Shown here one piece after another: positions 50,778 to 60,559 of a DNA stretch of 64,000 nucleotides (positions within the stretch are counted from its first letter, which is position 1; the number at the start of each line of letters is the position of its first letter). This DNA comes from Aurantiochytrium sp. KH105 (Eukaryota; Sar; Bigyra; Thraustochytrida; Thraustochytriidae). A model generated the notes under the pieces. That model was not told the DNA's origin and did not search any database. It saw only the letters and a program-made list of their open reading frames with translations. The stretch is taken from NCBI GenBank assembly GCA_003116975.1, contig BGKB01000098.1, positions 183,389-247,388 on the forward strand, given 5' to 3'. Position numbers and translations under genes: made by a program.

Positions 50778-52565
50778 ATGAAGAACATCGACCATGGCAC
50801 CAGCGCTACGGAAGCACCGCAAGCCGGCGAGGAGGAGACCAGTGCTCACGTGCCGGAGCCGCGCAGAGTGCGCTTTGTCTTCCCGGAGATTCGGCCGACC
50901 CTTGTCGATCCAACGCGGACTCTCGCGAGAGTCCTTGGGCATCCAAACTTTGCAATACGGCATACAAAGACGAAGCCATTCAAGTCTGTTCTCGTCCTAG
51001 TATGTCTTATTGGTTTTGTTGTTGCCCGCTTCCTCGAGCAAGACCGCGCAGCCTTGGCAATGCAGCTGCCAGCACTCTATCTTGTCTCTCGTGCTCCGCT
51101 GAGTTACAGAATCGATATTACGGCTCGCCTGAGTGAGTCCTTTTGCGTATTCTACGCGGCAGCAAATCTCTTTGGCTTTTGGATTTGCTACGTGCTAGTT
51201 TCGCGCAGAGACGCAATACGAGCTGCAGGCTCGGCGATTTTCTTTCTCACACCTTCCATGGCCTTTTTAGATGCCTTGCCCTTTGCGCTTCGGTTCAGGG
51301 TTGCTAAGCTCTGTTTCTGCTTTGTTGGCATCTTTGTTGTCTTTGCAGTGGCCATTTCGATTGGGCACATCTCTGTCTCTCCTGGTGAAGGGAATATCGT
51401 CAATCAAGGCGGCATTGAAGACGGGAAATCCAACCTCTCTGCCGTTGCAGCCTCTTTCGGCACGAATGCCGCCATCTTCCTCTTCAAGTTTGCATACTCG
51501 GTGCACATGCGTCCGCATCAGCTGAGCATGGCTGCAGCGCCCATGCGTTCCGTCGAAATGGACCATCGGGAGCTGCAAGCTCTTCACGCCAAACTTCAGG
51601 ATTTGCGCAGTCGTGTCGCGAATGGAGCCGAGGCACCCAATTCCGCCCACGCAGTCGCGCGGGGCACCATCGTGGTTCCTGACCAAGGCAAGAGCGCAGC
51701 GACCAACGCCGGACATCAGGTCACAGCAATGGTGTCTCTCATGGCACCTGTGCCACTGTTTCGCCGGCGTAAGCTGATGCCATCGTGGTGCGTGCGAACG
51801 TCGCGGGCTATCCGCCGATCTTTACCTTTGCCAGGCCCGACATTGCTCACAATGACCTTCGTGAGCCATGCCTTGACGCTCGTAGGTCTCACTGGCAGGC
51901 TCGACGATCATCTTTCATGGGTGTACGGCGTGGTTCTTGGGATCAACGTGATTTGCGCTGTCGCTACGCTGGGTTCGGTGAACCGGGATGTGGGCCGTTT
52001 GCTGTTGCAGCACTTTGAGATCAGATTTCTATTACTTGCATTGACCGGCACCTGCGTCACCTTAACCATGGTTCTTCCCCTTCGTCGCTGGTTTCTCGTT
52101 CCCGCAGATTCTCTAATTGCCACCTCGAGCGTGTTCACGGACGCCTCCCCGCTAATGCTCGCTCACTCGAGAACTCTGGTTGGTTGTGTTTTGAGCAACC
52201 TTGTCCTCTTTGTTGGCTGCATGGTGTTGCTTTATTCGTGGAAGAGTCTCGCCCCAAACATGTTTGATGGAGGCCATCCCATCGAGTGGGTTGTGGGCAC
52301 CTTTCGCGCGAGTCCGCATCAACTGGCGCTCAGTTCGCTCTGGGTCCTCTTCGTTTTCCACGTCAAGTATCTTTATCACGCGATTGCCAGGCCAACCCGC
52401 TGCTTAGTTTTCGAGGCTCCTATCGCACTACTGAAACTGTCCAAGACAGACTTTGAGGCCCTCTGCGTTCTCTACGACGATGCGTTGCACAAGGCAGTCA
52501 ACCTTCCCGCCGCATCATCCACACCAAACCCTGCGGCCAACTCATCGACTCCGTCTAAGAGCTGA
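50778..52565 (+). CDS. Polytopic membrane protein, unknown function
   Basis: 595 residues from the ATG at 50778. A polar 65-residue N-terminus precedes about ten hydrophobic segments in two blocks: five between residues 68 and 250 (VLVLVCLIGFVVARFL, FCVFYAAANLFGFWICYVLV, FCFVGIFVVFAVAISIG) and five between 350 and 540 (TLLTMTFVSHALTLVGL, LLLALTGTCVTLTMVLPL, LVGCVLSNLVLFVGCMVLLY, SLWVLFVFHVKYLY). A 90-residue hydrophilic loop separates them. The tail is short and Ser/Pro-rich. I recognise no transporter or receptor signature; a lineage-specific membrane protein is likely. The continuous hydrophobic frame without breaks makes the gene secure. Confidence 0.85.
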   Translation: MKNIDHGTSATEAPQAGEEETSAHVPEPRRVRFVFPEIRPTLVDPTRTLARVLGHPNFAIRHTKTKPFKSVLVLVCLIGFVVARFLEQDRAALAMQLPALYLVSRAPLSYRIDITARLSESFCVFYAAANLFGFWICYVLVSRRDAIRAAGSAIFFLTPSMAFLDALPFALRFRVAKLCFCFVGIFVVFAVAISIGHISVSPGEGNIVNQGGIEDGKSNLSAVAASFGTNAAIFLFKFAYSVHMRPHQLSMAAAPMRSVEMDHRELQALHAKLQDLRSRVANGAEAPNSAHAVARGTIVVPDQGKSAATNAGHQVTAMVSLMAPVPLFRRRKLMPSWCVRTSRAIRRSLPLPGPTLLTMTFVSHALTLVGLTGRLDDHLSWVYGVVLGINVICAVATLGSVNRDVGRLLLQHFEIRFLLLALTGTCVTLTMVLPLRRWFLVPADSLIATSSVFTDASPLMLAHSRTLVGCVLSNLVLFVGCMVLLYSWKSLAPNMFDGGHPIEWVVGTFRASPHQLALSSLWVLFVFHVKYLYHAIARPTRCLVFEAPIALLKLSKTDFEALCVLYDDALHKAVNLPAASSTPNPAANSSTPSKS

Positions 52566-53383
52566 CCATTGGCGACCACTCATTTTCACTCAAGTTGTTA
52601 GATTATCCCGTTGACGAAATGCAGGCAAGCAAGCAGGTGGCGCAGCAATCCAAGCAAACCAGGAGCATAACCTCAATCGCCGCTGCGTGTCGCCGCGCGG
52701 CGGCGCAGCGGCGCGGCGTTTCCCCCCATCCCGCGCGGGGGTAGCGCCGCGCCGTCTACATGCACGACGTTGTGCCACCAAGCAAGCATGCACGGCCGAG
52801 AACATCGCTGGCCTTCACGGAGTGGTTTGTGTGGCTAGTTGTTTGGGATTGGCTGGGTTAATTGGTTGGCTGGCTGGCTGGCTGGCTGGCTGTCGGGACA
52901 CGCAAGCGACGAAGAGCATCAGCGGGGTCTACGTTGCTTGCTCGCTTTCAGGCTGTGTTTGCAGCTTGCTCAAGCTGTTTCTGTATCGTAAGTGAGCATG
53001 TGGTGGTGACGAAGAAGAAGAAGATGGAGATGATGATGATGATGAAAGTGAAGGGGAAAAAAAGGAGGTCCATGATGCTATTTGAAAAGTTATCCCTGTC
53101 TGAGAAAAAACTCGTGCGGAGGAAACAACACACTGAAAATGCTGAGACTGTTCACGCGCCGCGGGTGCCATCATTATCTTCTTCTTTTCGGCTCGAGAGA
53201 GAATGAAAAGAAGCAAGCATACTAACGCACGTTTTTTTCTCTCCATTTTGCGTTTTTGCCTCTCGACCGACAGCTTCTCATCACGAAAGATTTCGATTCC
53301 GTCTGTACATAAAGATCTGTAACTTTTATACGCATTCGACTGGTAGATAAAATTGTAAGGGTGCTGCTCTTTTGTGACTTTGA
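52566..53383. repeat. Spacer with (GGCT)n and GAT/GAA runs
   Basis: Contains a GGCTGGCTGG run at about 52862-52892 and GAAGAAGAAGATGGAGATGATGAT-like microsatellites at about 53010-53045. No gene. Confidence 0.65.
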
Positions 53384-54562
53384 TTAGCAAAGAAAAGCGC
53401 GAGAGCGCGCAAAGCCAGCGACCGAGATGAGGGTATCCATGGTCATCTCCGGAACGGACCCGGAGCAGCCCATTGCGGTGGAAGCGTGCACCGCGCCGAT
53501 AAGGACCTTGCAGGTAGCGCGCACGCCAGCCTCCATGAGTCGTCGCGAAAAGAGAATGCCTTCATCGCGGAGGGGGTCGAGCTCCGAAACCTGAATGGTG
53601 GTCCGGGGGAACTGCTTGATGTCCTCATCCGTAGCGAAAGCAGCCCAGGAAAGCGGATCCTTCTTGCGAAAGGCATCAATGCTGTACTCGATCGCAGCCA
53701 CCTCGTTGTCCGGCAAGTTGAGAAAGACCTGGTTGCATTCGCTGTTGAGGTGGCTCGTGCCGAGGATGCCATTGTCCTGAACATCCTGCGGCCACTGACC
53801 CGCAATGTATGGGCAGAGGGGGTAGATGCCATGCTGGACAAGGTAGCGCTCACCGTCGCGGATGGCCTTGAGCGCAATGGTGAGAGTGAGGTTGCCGCCG
53901 CCACTGTCGCCCGAGACGACGATGCGCTCGTCAATGCCGAGGGACTCCTTGCTTGCATGGATCCACTTGAGCGCGCTGTAGCAGTCGTTGAGACCAGCAG
54001 GAAAGGGTGCGGTCTCGCTCTGGTGTTCTGTGGGCACCGTGGTGTTGCGGTACTCGGCCATAACGACCACCACGCCTTGACGCGCAAGAACCTTGCAGAG
54101 GGTAAAGTATTCTGGGTTGTAGATGCTGTTGAAGGCCATGCCTCCACCATGAATGTACATGACGCAGGGCAGGGGACCTTCTCCGAATTCAGATCTGTCT
54201 TTGGGCTTGATGACGCAAATGGGGACGGTGTTTCCGTCCGGTTCGGAGGTAATCTTATCCGTGGAGATCTCCAAGTCGTCTTCCTTTGCCATGGCCTTGA
54301 CTTCTTCGGGCAGATCAATCGGCTTTTCCTTGGCAACGATGGCCATAAACTTGGGCACATCTCTTTCCAAGCGCGACTTGACCAGCTCCTTGTACGTGGT
54401 CTCGTCGTGGTTGTAGCTGAGGAGCAAGCTCACTGCGAACACGGGAAGACGCATCGTGTCCTTCTTATATCCCGGATGCACCTTGGGGTTCTCCTTGAGC
54501 ACATCGAGAGCTTTCAAGAGGCGCTCATCCACCTCGGGGTTCGACTCATGACGCAGACTCAT
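53384..54562 (-). CDS. HSL-family alpha/beta hydrolase (esterase/lipase), copy 1
   Basis: 392 residues from the ATG at 54562. Hormone-sensitive-lipase-type hydrolase: oxyanion motif HGGGMAFNS, nucleophile elbow GDSGGG (Ser220), acid region ELDPLRDEG and the C-terminal VHAST region with the catalytic His. An N-terminal 100-residue helical cap precedes the fold. The family cleaves esters of short to medium acyl chains or lipids; the substrate here is unknown. It ends in ...RSRAFLC with no organelle signal. A paralogue of the same length lies 1.1 kb upstream on the same strand. Confidence 0.95.
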   Translation of the reverse strand: MSLRHESNPEVDERLLKALDVLKENPKVHPGYKKDTMRLPVFAVSLLLSYNHDETTYKELVKSRLERDVPKFMAIVAKEKPIDLPEEVKAMAKEDDLEISTDKITSEPDGNTVPICVIKPKDRSEFGEGPLPCVMYIHGGGMAFNSIYNPEYFTLCKVLARQGVVVVMAEYRNTTVPTEHQSETAPFPAGLNDCYSALKWIHASKESLGIDERIVVSGDSGGGNLTLTIALKAIRDGERYLVQHGIYPLCPYIAGQWPQDVQDNGILGTSHLNSECNQVFLNLPDNEVAAIEYSIDAFRKKDPLSWAAFATDEDIKQFPRTTIQVSELDPLRDEGILFSRRLMEAGVRATCKVLIGAVHASTAMGCSGSVPEMTMDTLISVAGFARSRAFLC

Positions 54563-55656
54563 CGTCCTTGTCTCTCTCTACTCTCGTCTCGCCTCGCCTT
54601 GGTCTGCGATCTGTCTCGCTCCTCGTCAATTCCAATTCAGATTTGCATTATCTCACACCAGTCCCGGCGGTCGATCTTCGTTCGTTCGATCGTTCATTCT
54701 CGCCTTCCCAACGCCTGCCCGATCCTGAGATCCTACTACTACTCTACTCATGGTCCACATCAATCATCAAGATCTTGCGCAGGATTCACAAGGGTCGCGC
54801 GTCCAGGCGGCGCCGCCAGACGCCGGTCGGTCCTACGGAGCGCGCCGGATCCGACCCCGTCGCCGTCCAGGATCCTGCGCCAGCCGTGGGAGCAGAACAA
54901 GGGCGTCCCGTTCGGCCGCACCGTCGCCGTCTGACCGGGAAGTCCGCGCCGCGTCGCCATCGCGCAGGCGCTGGCTGACGACGAACTGGGCCCCTTCGTG
55001 CCACGAGATCGTCTTTCTGCGTCCGTTCGACCCTGGCGCGACGGACTGACTGCGACTTGACTTGCCTTGACTGTGCGTGTGATGGAAAAGGAAGACGCGC
55101 CCCGCGGGAAGTAAGGAAGGAAGGAAGTCTTCGTTTTGGGGGTGTGAGTTGAGGAGTCTGGCCCGGGTCCGGGCGATCGATGGACGGGAGGAAAAGACGA
55201 GCTCGGGCGACGCGCAGTCGAGGCGCGGCGTACGAGCGGTGGATTGGAAAAAACGGAATGCAAGTGTATAATTTCAGATTCGTTGCTGAATGAAGACGGA
55301 AAAAATCCTGTTTCAACTTCGTTGCCCGCATCGCTGGAGAGGACGATGGAGCAGATGAAGCTGATAGAGAAGAGTACAGAACCTATACTACTACACGCCT
55401 GCCAGAGCATACTTTGGAATTTTTTTAGAAAATGAGGAGCTGTGGCACGCAAAAGGAACTCAAACTTGGGGATGCCAATGTCGACGACGGACGCAACACT
55501 CGCATCAGCGGCGGCTGTCGAGGTGCGAGAGCACATGGGTGCCGACTCGTATAACTTAGAATAAAATGAAGTTGTATGGTAGTGCTACGCGTGACAGAGA
55601 GGCCAGTGTATCACAGGCCTTGGCTGGTGTGGGCTGCGGCGAAAGGACAGAAAGAC
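54563..55656. other. Spacer between the two esterase paralogues
   Basis: 1.1 kb without a recognisable gene; open frames on both strands are Arg/Ser/Pro-rich. A pyrimidine-rich stretch precedes the copy 1 ATG. Confidence 0.5.
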
Positions 55657-56835
55657 TTAGAGCTTAGGAGACGACCCAAGGGGACGCATCTTGGCCATGG
55701 CGGCGATAGACGCACAGGTGTCGAGTGTGACCTCGGGAACGGCCGTGACCATGACGCTGGCGCCGTGAATGGTGCCACGGAGCTCTTTGCAGGTGGCGCG
55801 CACGCCGGCGTTCACAAGGCGACGGTAAAAGACGATGCCTTCGTCACGCAAGGGATCGAACTCGTTGACCTGGATGACGGTACGCGGAAAAGCCTTGAGG
55901 TCCTCGTCGGCAGCAAAAGCAGGCCACGCGAGTGGGTCCTTGCGACGCAGAGCCTCGATGCCGTAGCCGAGAGCCGGAATGTTGTTGCCGGCCATCTCGA
56001 GAAAGATGCCGTTGTTGACGCTGTTAAGATGGCTAGTTCCCAGGATACCATTGTTCGTGACATCCTGAGGCCAGCGGCCCGCGATGTAAGGGCACATGGC
56101 ATAGATGCCGTGTTGCACAAGGTCGCGGCGGCCTTCCTTTAAGGCCTTGAGGGTGACGGCCAAGGTAAGGTTGCCGCCCCCGCTCTCGCCAGCAACAATG
56201 ATGCGATCGTCGATTCCAAGCGCAGCTTTATTGTCATGAATCCATTGAAGGGCGCTATAGCAGTCGTTGAGACCCGCAGGGAAGGGCGCAACCTCGGGGT
56301 TGGACGGTGTCGGCATTTCGCAGTTCCGAAAGTCGGGAAGAACCACAACGAGGCCCTGCTTGGCCAAAATGCGCCCAAGAACCTGGTATTCCGGGTTGAA
56401 GGCGCTGTTGGTCGCCATGCCGCCGCCGTGAATGTACATGACGCAGGGTAAAGGACCTTGGCTTGCGGAGGCGGCCGAAGGTTTGATGACCGACAATTTG
56501 ATGGAGTTACCGTCCGGTTGAGAGACGATTTCCTCCTGAGATTGCTCGATGTCGTTGCCAGCCCAGAGCGCGCGGATCTCCTGAGGGGGCTTAGGGGGCT
56601 TCTCCATGGACTTTACAATCTTGGCCAGCTTGACCAAATCCTGCATGCGTCGCTCGAGAAGATCCTCGCGTGTGGAAACATCAATATTGGAGTTCATGAT
56701 CAAGGCGAAGGCCGGGAGCAGGGCCCGCATCATGTCATTCTTGTACCTCGAGTCCACCTCCGGGTGCTCGAAGAGCCGCTTGCGAAATTTTTCTATGCGC
56801 GCCTTGTCGGCCTCGTCGGCGCCGCCGCCGCTCAT
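55657..56835 (-). CDS. HSL-family alpha/beta hydrolase, copy 2, with PKL C-terminus
   Basis: 392 residues from the ATG at 56835, the same length as copy 1; the frame extends upstream but without a better start. Motifs: HGGGMATNS, GESGGG (Ser218), NEFDPLRDEG and TIHGAS with the catalytic His. The last residues are GSSPKL; PKL is a minor but functional PTS1 variant in some eukaryotes, so this copy could be peroxisomal while copy 1 is not (inference). It is divergent from the quinone oxidoreductase, which ends AKL, across a 465-bp promoter region with TCTGC repeats. Confidence 0.95.
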   Translation of the reverse strand: MSGGGADEADKARIEKFRKRLFEHPEVDSRYKNDMMRALLPAFALIMNSNIDVSTREDLLERRMQDLVKLAKIVKSMEKPPKPPQEIRALWAGNDIEQSQEEIVSQPDGNSIKLSVIKPSAASASQGPLPCVMYIHGGGMATNSAFNPEYQVLGRILAKQGLVVVLPDFRNCEMPTPSNPEVAPFPAGLNDCYSALQWIHDNKAALGIDDRIIVAGESGGGNLTLAVTLKALKEGRRDLVQHGIYAMCPYIAGRWPQDVTNNGILGTSHLNSVNNGIFLEMAGNNIPALGYGIEALRRKDPLAWPAFAADEDLKAFPRTVIQVNEFDPLRDEGIVFYRRLVNAGVRATCKELRGTIHGASVMVTAVPEVTLDTCASIAAMAKMRPLGSSPKL

Positions 56836-57299
56836 GGTACTTGGTATAGGCTTACTTGCTTGTCCTTTCCCTTGCCTTGACCCGTGCCGTACACCTCTGC
56901 TAGCCGACGCTCGGCGCCGGGTGTCGCTGGCGCGTTTTTTATGGCGGACAGTCGGGTCTGCGTCCGTCTCCGCGCACGACGGTCGCCCCACGTTTGCGGT
57001 ATGAACTCGCGCTGCGGCTGCCTGCTCCACGCTCTGCAGCTTTCTGCTCTGCTCTGCTCTGCTCTGCTCTGCATGCGCTATGTGAGTTGCTCTGCACGCG
57101 ACGAGGGCTCGAGGTCGGACGTTGGGTCGGACTCGAGCGAGCGCGGTCAACTCGACCCGCTCGACTCGACTTGGACCCGTTCTTGCAGGAGGTGTATACC
57201 CGTATCTTTGGCGCGAGCGAGAGCAAGCGAGCAAGCAAGCAAGGGCAAGCGCGTGGGCGAGGGTCAAGGCGCAGGGCAGAGCGGGGCGGAAAGCAGAAG

Positions 57300-58382
57300 A
57301 TGGCGGGCCCGAGGCAGCAGCGCGCGGTGATCCGCAAGCCGGCGGAGTCCTTTGAGGATGCCTTGCAGCACATGGAGGTGGCGGACGATGACCGCGGGCT
57401 GGAGACCAAGACGCTCGGGCCGCAAGAGGTCCTCTTGAACGTCAAGGCGTGCTGCATCAACTACCCTGATCTCTTGCAGACGACCAATGGGTACCAGCAC
57501 AAGCAGACCTTTCCGTACACGCCGGGTCTCGAGGTATCAGGGGAAGTTGTCCGTGTTGGCGAGGGTGTCAAGGTTGATGAGCTCAAGCCAGGTTCGCAGG
57601 TCATGATCATGTGCGGCGGCCAAGGATTGGCCGCCCAGCTCATAGTTGATGCTAAGCAGTGTGTTGCGATGCCCCCGAACATGAGCTTTGCGGAGGCCGC
57701 GGCGTTTCGGATCGGATACGAAACGGCCTGGCATTGCCTCTTTGAGCGGGGAAACATCCACAGCGACGACGTCGTTCTCGTGACTGGAGCCACCGGAGGC
57801 ATGGGTCTTGCCGCGGTCCAGGTGGCGAAAAAAGTGTTTGGATGCACGGTGATTGCGGCCGGAGGATCGGACGAAAAGCTGGCCGAGGTGCAGCGCGTGG
57901 GTGGCGCCGACCACGTCGTCAACTACAACACCGATCCTCAGTTTAGTAAGACTGTCAAATCGCTGACGGGAGGCAATGGCGTGAGTTTGTACTTTGATAC
58001 GGTTGGCGGCGAGATTTTCCAGCAGGGTCTGCGATCGACAGCCTTTGCTGCCCGCGTCTTGATTGTTGGATTCACCAGCGGTGAGCGACCCAAGATTCCT
58101 GCCAACTACGTGCTCATCAAGTGCCTTGCAGTATTTGGATGCCGTGCAGGCGAGGTTTTGCAGCGTCTTCCCGACGCAGCGAACGCAATTGCTGGCCCGC
58201 GCAGGACGCGCCTGAACCAGTACGCGGAGCGTGGCTGGCTCAAGCCTCACGTCTCGCACAAGTTTCCCCTCACAACCGAGGGCGTTCGCGGGGCATACAA
58301 GGCTCTCATGGACCGCCAGGTCGTTGGTCGCGTCTGTGTGATTTGCGACGAGACCTCTTCTGCATCCAGCGCCAAGCTTTGA
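57300..58382 (+). CDS. Quinone oxidoreductase (zeta-crystallin-type MDR), probably peroxisomal
   Basis: 360 residues from the ATG at 57300, where an AAGATGG context starts the conserved part; the longer upstream frame is low complexity. Zinc-free medium-chain dehydrogenase/reductase: NYPDLLQTTNGY, FPYTPGLEVSGEVVRVG, GATGGMGLAAVQVAKKVFG (NADPH-binding) and YFDTVGGEIFQQGLR. It ends in SSAKL, so the last three residues AKL match the PTS1 consensus. The reaction would be NADPH-dependent reduction of quinones or reactive enones. It is convergent with the DDI1 gene. Confidence 0.95.
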   Translation: MAGPRQQRAVIRKPAESFEDALQHMEVADDDRGLETKTLGPQEVLLNVKACCINYPDLLQTTNGYQHKQTFPYTPGLEVSGEVVRVGEGVKVDELKPGSQVMIMCGGQGLAAQLIVDAKQCVAMPPNMSFAEAAAFRIGYETAWHCLFERGNIHSDDVVLVTGATGGMGLAAVQVAKKVFGCTVIAAGGSDEKLAEVQRVGGADHVVNYNTDPQFSKTVKSLTGGNGVSLYFDTVGGEIFQQGLRSTAFAARVLIVGFTSGERPKIPANYVLIKCLAVFGCRAGEVLQRLPDAANAIAGPRRTRLNQYAERGWLKPHVSHKFPLTTEGVRGAYKALMDRQVVGRVCVICDETSSASSAKL

Positions 58383-58727
58383 TTTCTAAATTTTGACGCA
58401 GGCAGGGCACGCAGGCAGAACACAGGCAGGCAGGCAGGCAGGCGCAACATCAGAAAAAAAGAGAAGGGTGTCATGAGCCCCTTCCAAGATAGCCAATCCG
58501 CCTTTTTGTAAAAATCGGTTTTGGGGATTAGCACAAGCGAGCAAGCATATCATCCTCTGATTCTGAAGAAAGTATGCGTTGATTTTGAAACTTTGAATAT
58601 CCGGAACAAACATAGAGGTATCCATCATGGAAAAGCGTAAATAATAGTTTTCTTCCTTGTGTAAAAGCGTTTCGCCAGAATGCCCTTTTCCCCTCTTTTG
58701 CCATGAGCTCATCGTGCAGTACCACAA
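58383..58727. repeat. Convergent spacer with (CAGG)n run
   Basis: A GCAGGCAGGCAGG run lies at about 58400-58442 just after the oxidoreductase stop. The rest is AT-rich, without a gene. Confidence 0.6.
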
Positions 58728-60020
58728 TTAGGAATTTTTCTCTCCAGAGCTCTTCGGCTCGCCTTCTCCGGCTTCGTCAGAGTTGGGCTGCTTGTTGGGA
58801 TTATACCCGAGCGTCCCGCCCTTGGTTTCGGGAAGGTCTTTTTCATGCAAAAAGGGCGTCGAGACGCGACCCGAGGCGCCCTCAAAGTAGAGTTTACCGT
58901 CGGCGAGATCGATGCTGCAGCGATGGCGCTTGAGCATATCGAGGCCGAGAAGCATTTCCATGTTGGAGTCACCAAGCCCCTGTGAATCGTCCATGACGGT
59001 GAGGGTAATGGTAAAGTTATCGGTCCCGATTTTACACATGGCCAGATGGACGCGTCCGAGCGTCCGACCCGTGCCGACGCCGACTACCTGACCAGCAAAG
59101 CGCTTGTCAATGTCCTTGTACAGGTTACATTTCTCGGCGCACTTGCCGCTCATGACTGACGATTGCGCGCCGCTATCCACGAAGGCCTGAAGAGCGACGC
59201 CGTTAATCTCCACCTCGATGTAAAGCATGAGAACGCGCGAGAGGGACTCTGGGTAATATTGCATCATTTGCATGTACTGCTCCTGAATGCGTTCCTTTTG
59301 AATCTTTTCACCGAAATATTTGTTCGCTTCCTCGTCCATAGGGTTCGTGCGAAGTCGAGCCTCCATCTCGCGATCCTTGCGATCCGATGTGAGTTTTGCA
59401 ATGGTGGACTCGGTTGCGTTCATCATCATAAAAGTGCGAAGTTCCCGCACAGCTGTTGCGCGATCCTTGCGCATGTGCGCAGCAAGTTCTTCGTTGTGAA
59501 AGTTGAGCTCTTGCAGCACCTTGGGGTTCGCCTGGAGGATATCGACAATGTGCGCCGGATTGGTATTGTGCGCCATGACCTCGTCGACGGACATGCCTTC
59601 CCAGAAAACGGGCCCGGAGGCCTGGGCACCAGCTTGCCCGAGACTAGCGCCAAGGCCCGCGCTTGCGCCACGTGCGCCCGAGGAGGCCGGCGGCGAAGCG
59701 CCTGCCGGCAAAGATAGTCCCTGACGTTGGGGCAAGGCCGCCGCCGACGATGACGACTGTTGCTGGCCTTGCCGGCCTTGTTGTTGCTGCTGTGACTGGA
59801 GAGCATTATTGTTCGTCACCAGCACAAAGTCATTGTTCTGCAACCCCGCCGAGGACAGCGAGCCTTCGGTGGGCAAGACCCTGCCGTTGACGACGAGGAC
59901 CATGTCGGTCTGGGGCACGCCTAAGAGTGCCTCGACGAAGCCGCGAACCTCGGATAGGGCCATGGAGTCCGCCAGCTCGAGCGACTCCACGCGCCCATCC
60001 GCGCTAAAGGTCAGCTGCAT
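58728..60020 (-). CDS. DDI1: DDI1-type ubiquitin-like aspartic protease
   Basis: 430 residues from the ATG at 60020. An N-terminal ubiquitin-like domain (MQLTFSADGR...LVVNGRVL...LQNNDFVLV) is followed by a Gln/Ser-rich linker, a helical HDD-type region ending before 260, and a retroviral-type aspartic protease fold with FVDSGAQSSVMS (catalytic Asp282) and NMEMLLGLDMLKRHRC. The tail is acidic and has no UBA domain, as in several DDI1 orthologues. DDI1 is a cellular, dimeric protease or shuttle that handles ubiquitylated proteasome substrates. All signature motifs are intact. Confidence 0.97.
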   Translation of the reverse strand: MQLTFSADGRVESLELADSMALSEVRGFVEALLGVPQTDMVLVVNGRVLPTEGSLSSAGLQNNDFVLVTNNNALQSQQQQQGRQGQQQSSSSAAALPQRQGLSLPAGASPPASSGARGASAGLGASLGQAGAQASGPVFWEGMSVDEVMAHNTNPAHIVDILQANPKVLQELNFHNEELAAHMRKDRATAVRELRTFMMMNATESTIAKLTSDRKDREMEARLRTNPMDEEANKYFGEKIQKERIQEQYMQMMQYYPESLSRVLMLYIEVEINGVALQAFVDSGAQSSVMSGKCAEKCNLYKDIDKRFAGQVVGVGTGRTLGRVHLAMCKIGTDNFTITLTVMDDSQGLGDSNMEMLLGLDMLKRHRCSIDLADGKLYFEGASGRVSTPFLHEKDLPETKGGTLGYNPNKQPNSDEAGEGEPKSSGEKNS

Positions 60021-60559
60021 GCTTGCGTCGAGAGCGAACTAGTCTTTCGTCGCGCGGCACCGAGAGTTTCTGTCGAAGTTGCCAATCTCGCTTTGCTATG
60101 CTTTCCTTTTTTGCCAGGCCTTCTCCTCCTCTCTCTCCACTGCAAGAGAGACGAAGAACCCCAGGCCTGACTCTCCAGTCAGCAGCAGCCAGGCGGCCAG
60201 CAGCTCCGCGGGTAAGCGCGCAAGCCAGCAGGCAACCGGGGGACGAAGCAAGACAGTGTCCCTTTTGCCAGAGCGATACGCGTGACGAGGCAAAGGACAG
60301 ATCAATAGCGACGCTGGATTCGTCCGAACACATTGCGTTCCGCAACATCGTGGTGACCGGCCATTGGGGGTTCCCGTGCTGGCTTGTGTAAGGTTGAAGC
60401 AAGGTGGCAGATTGCAGCGTTGGTGCTAATGGGCGGCGCATGTTGGAAAAAAAGGAGGCAGGGCTGTATGAAGCAAGCAAAAGCAAGGCAAAAGCAAAGC
60501 AAAGCAAAGAAATGCAACAAGTAAGAAAGCCAAAAGACTAGTGGAATCATGTTCATATG
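60021..60559. other. Spacer between DDI1 and the FGYE-repeat gene
   Basis: No gene seen. An AAAGCAAAGC run lies at about 60476-60512 near the 3' end of the next minus-strand gene. Confidence 0.5.

Noticed and set aside
53486..54934. 482-codon plus-strand frame over the first esterase gene
   Set aside because: Antisense shadow of the hydrolase gene; its sequence mirrors that gene's codon bias and has no motif.
59100..59200. Retroviral aspartic protease as a sign of an endogenous retroelement
   Set aside because: The DSGAQ motif is within a complete DDI1 gene with an N-terminal ubiquitin-like domain; DDI1 is a normal cellular protein.
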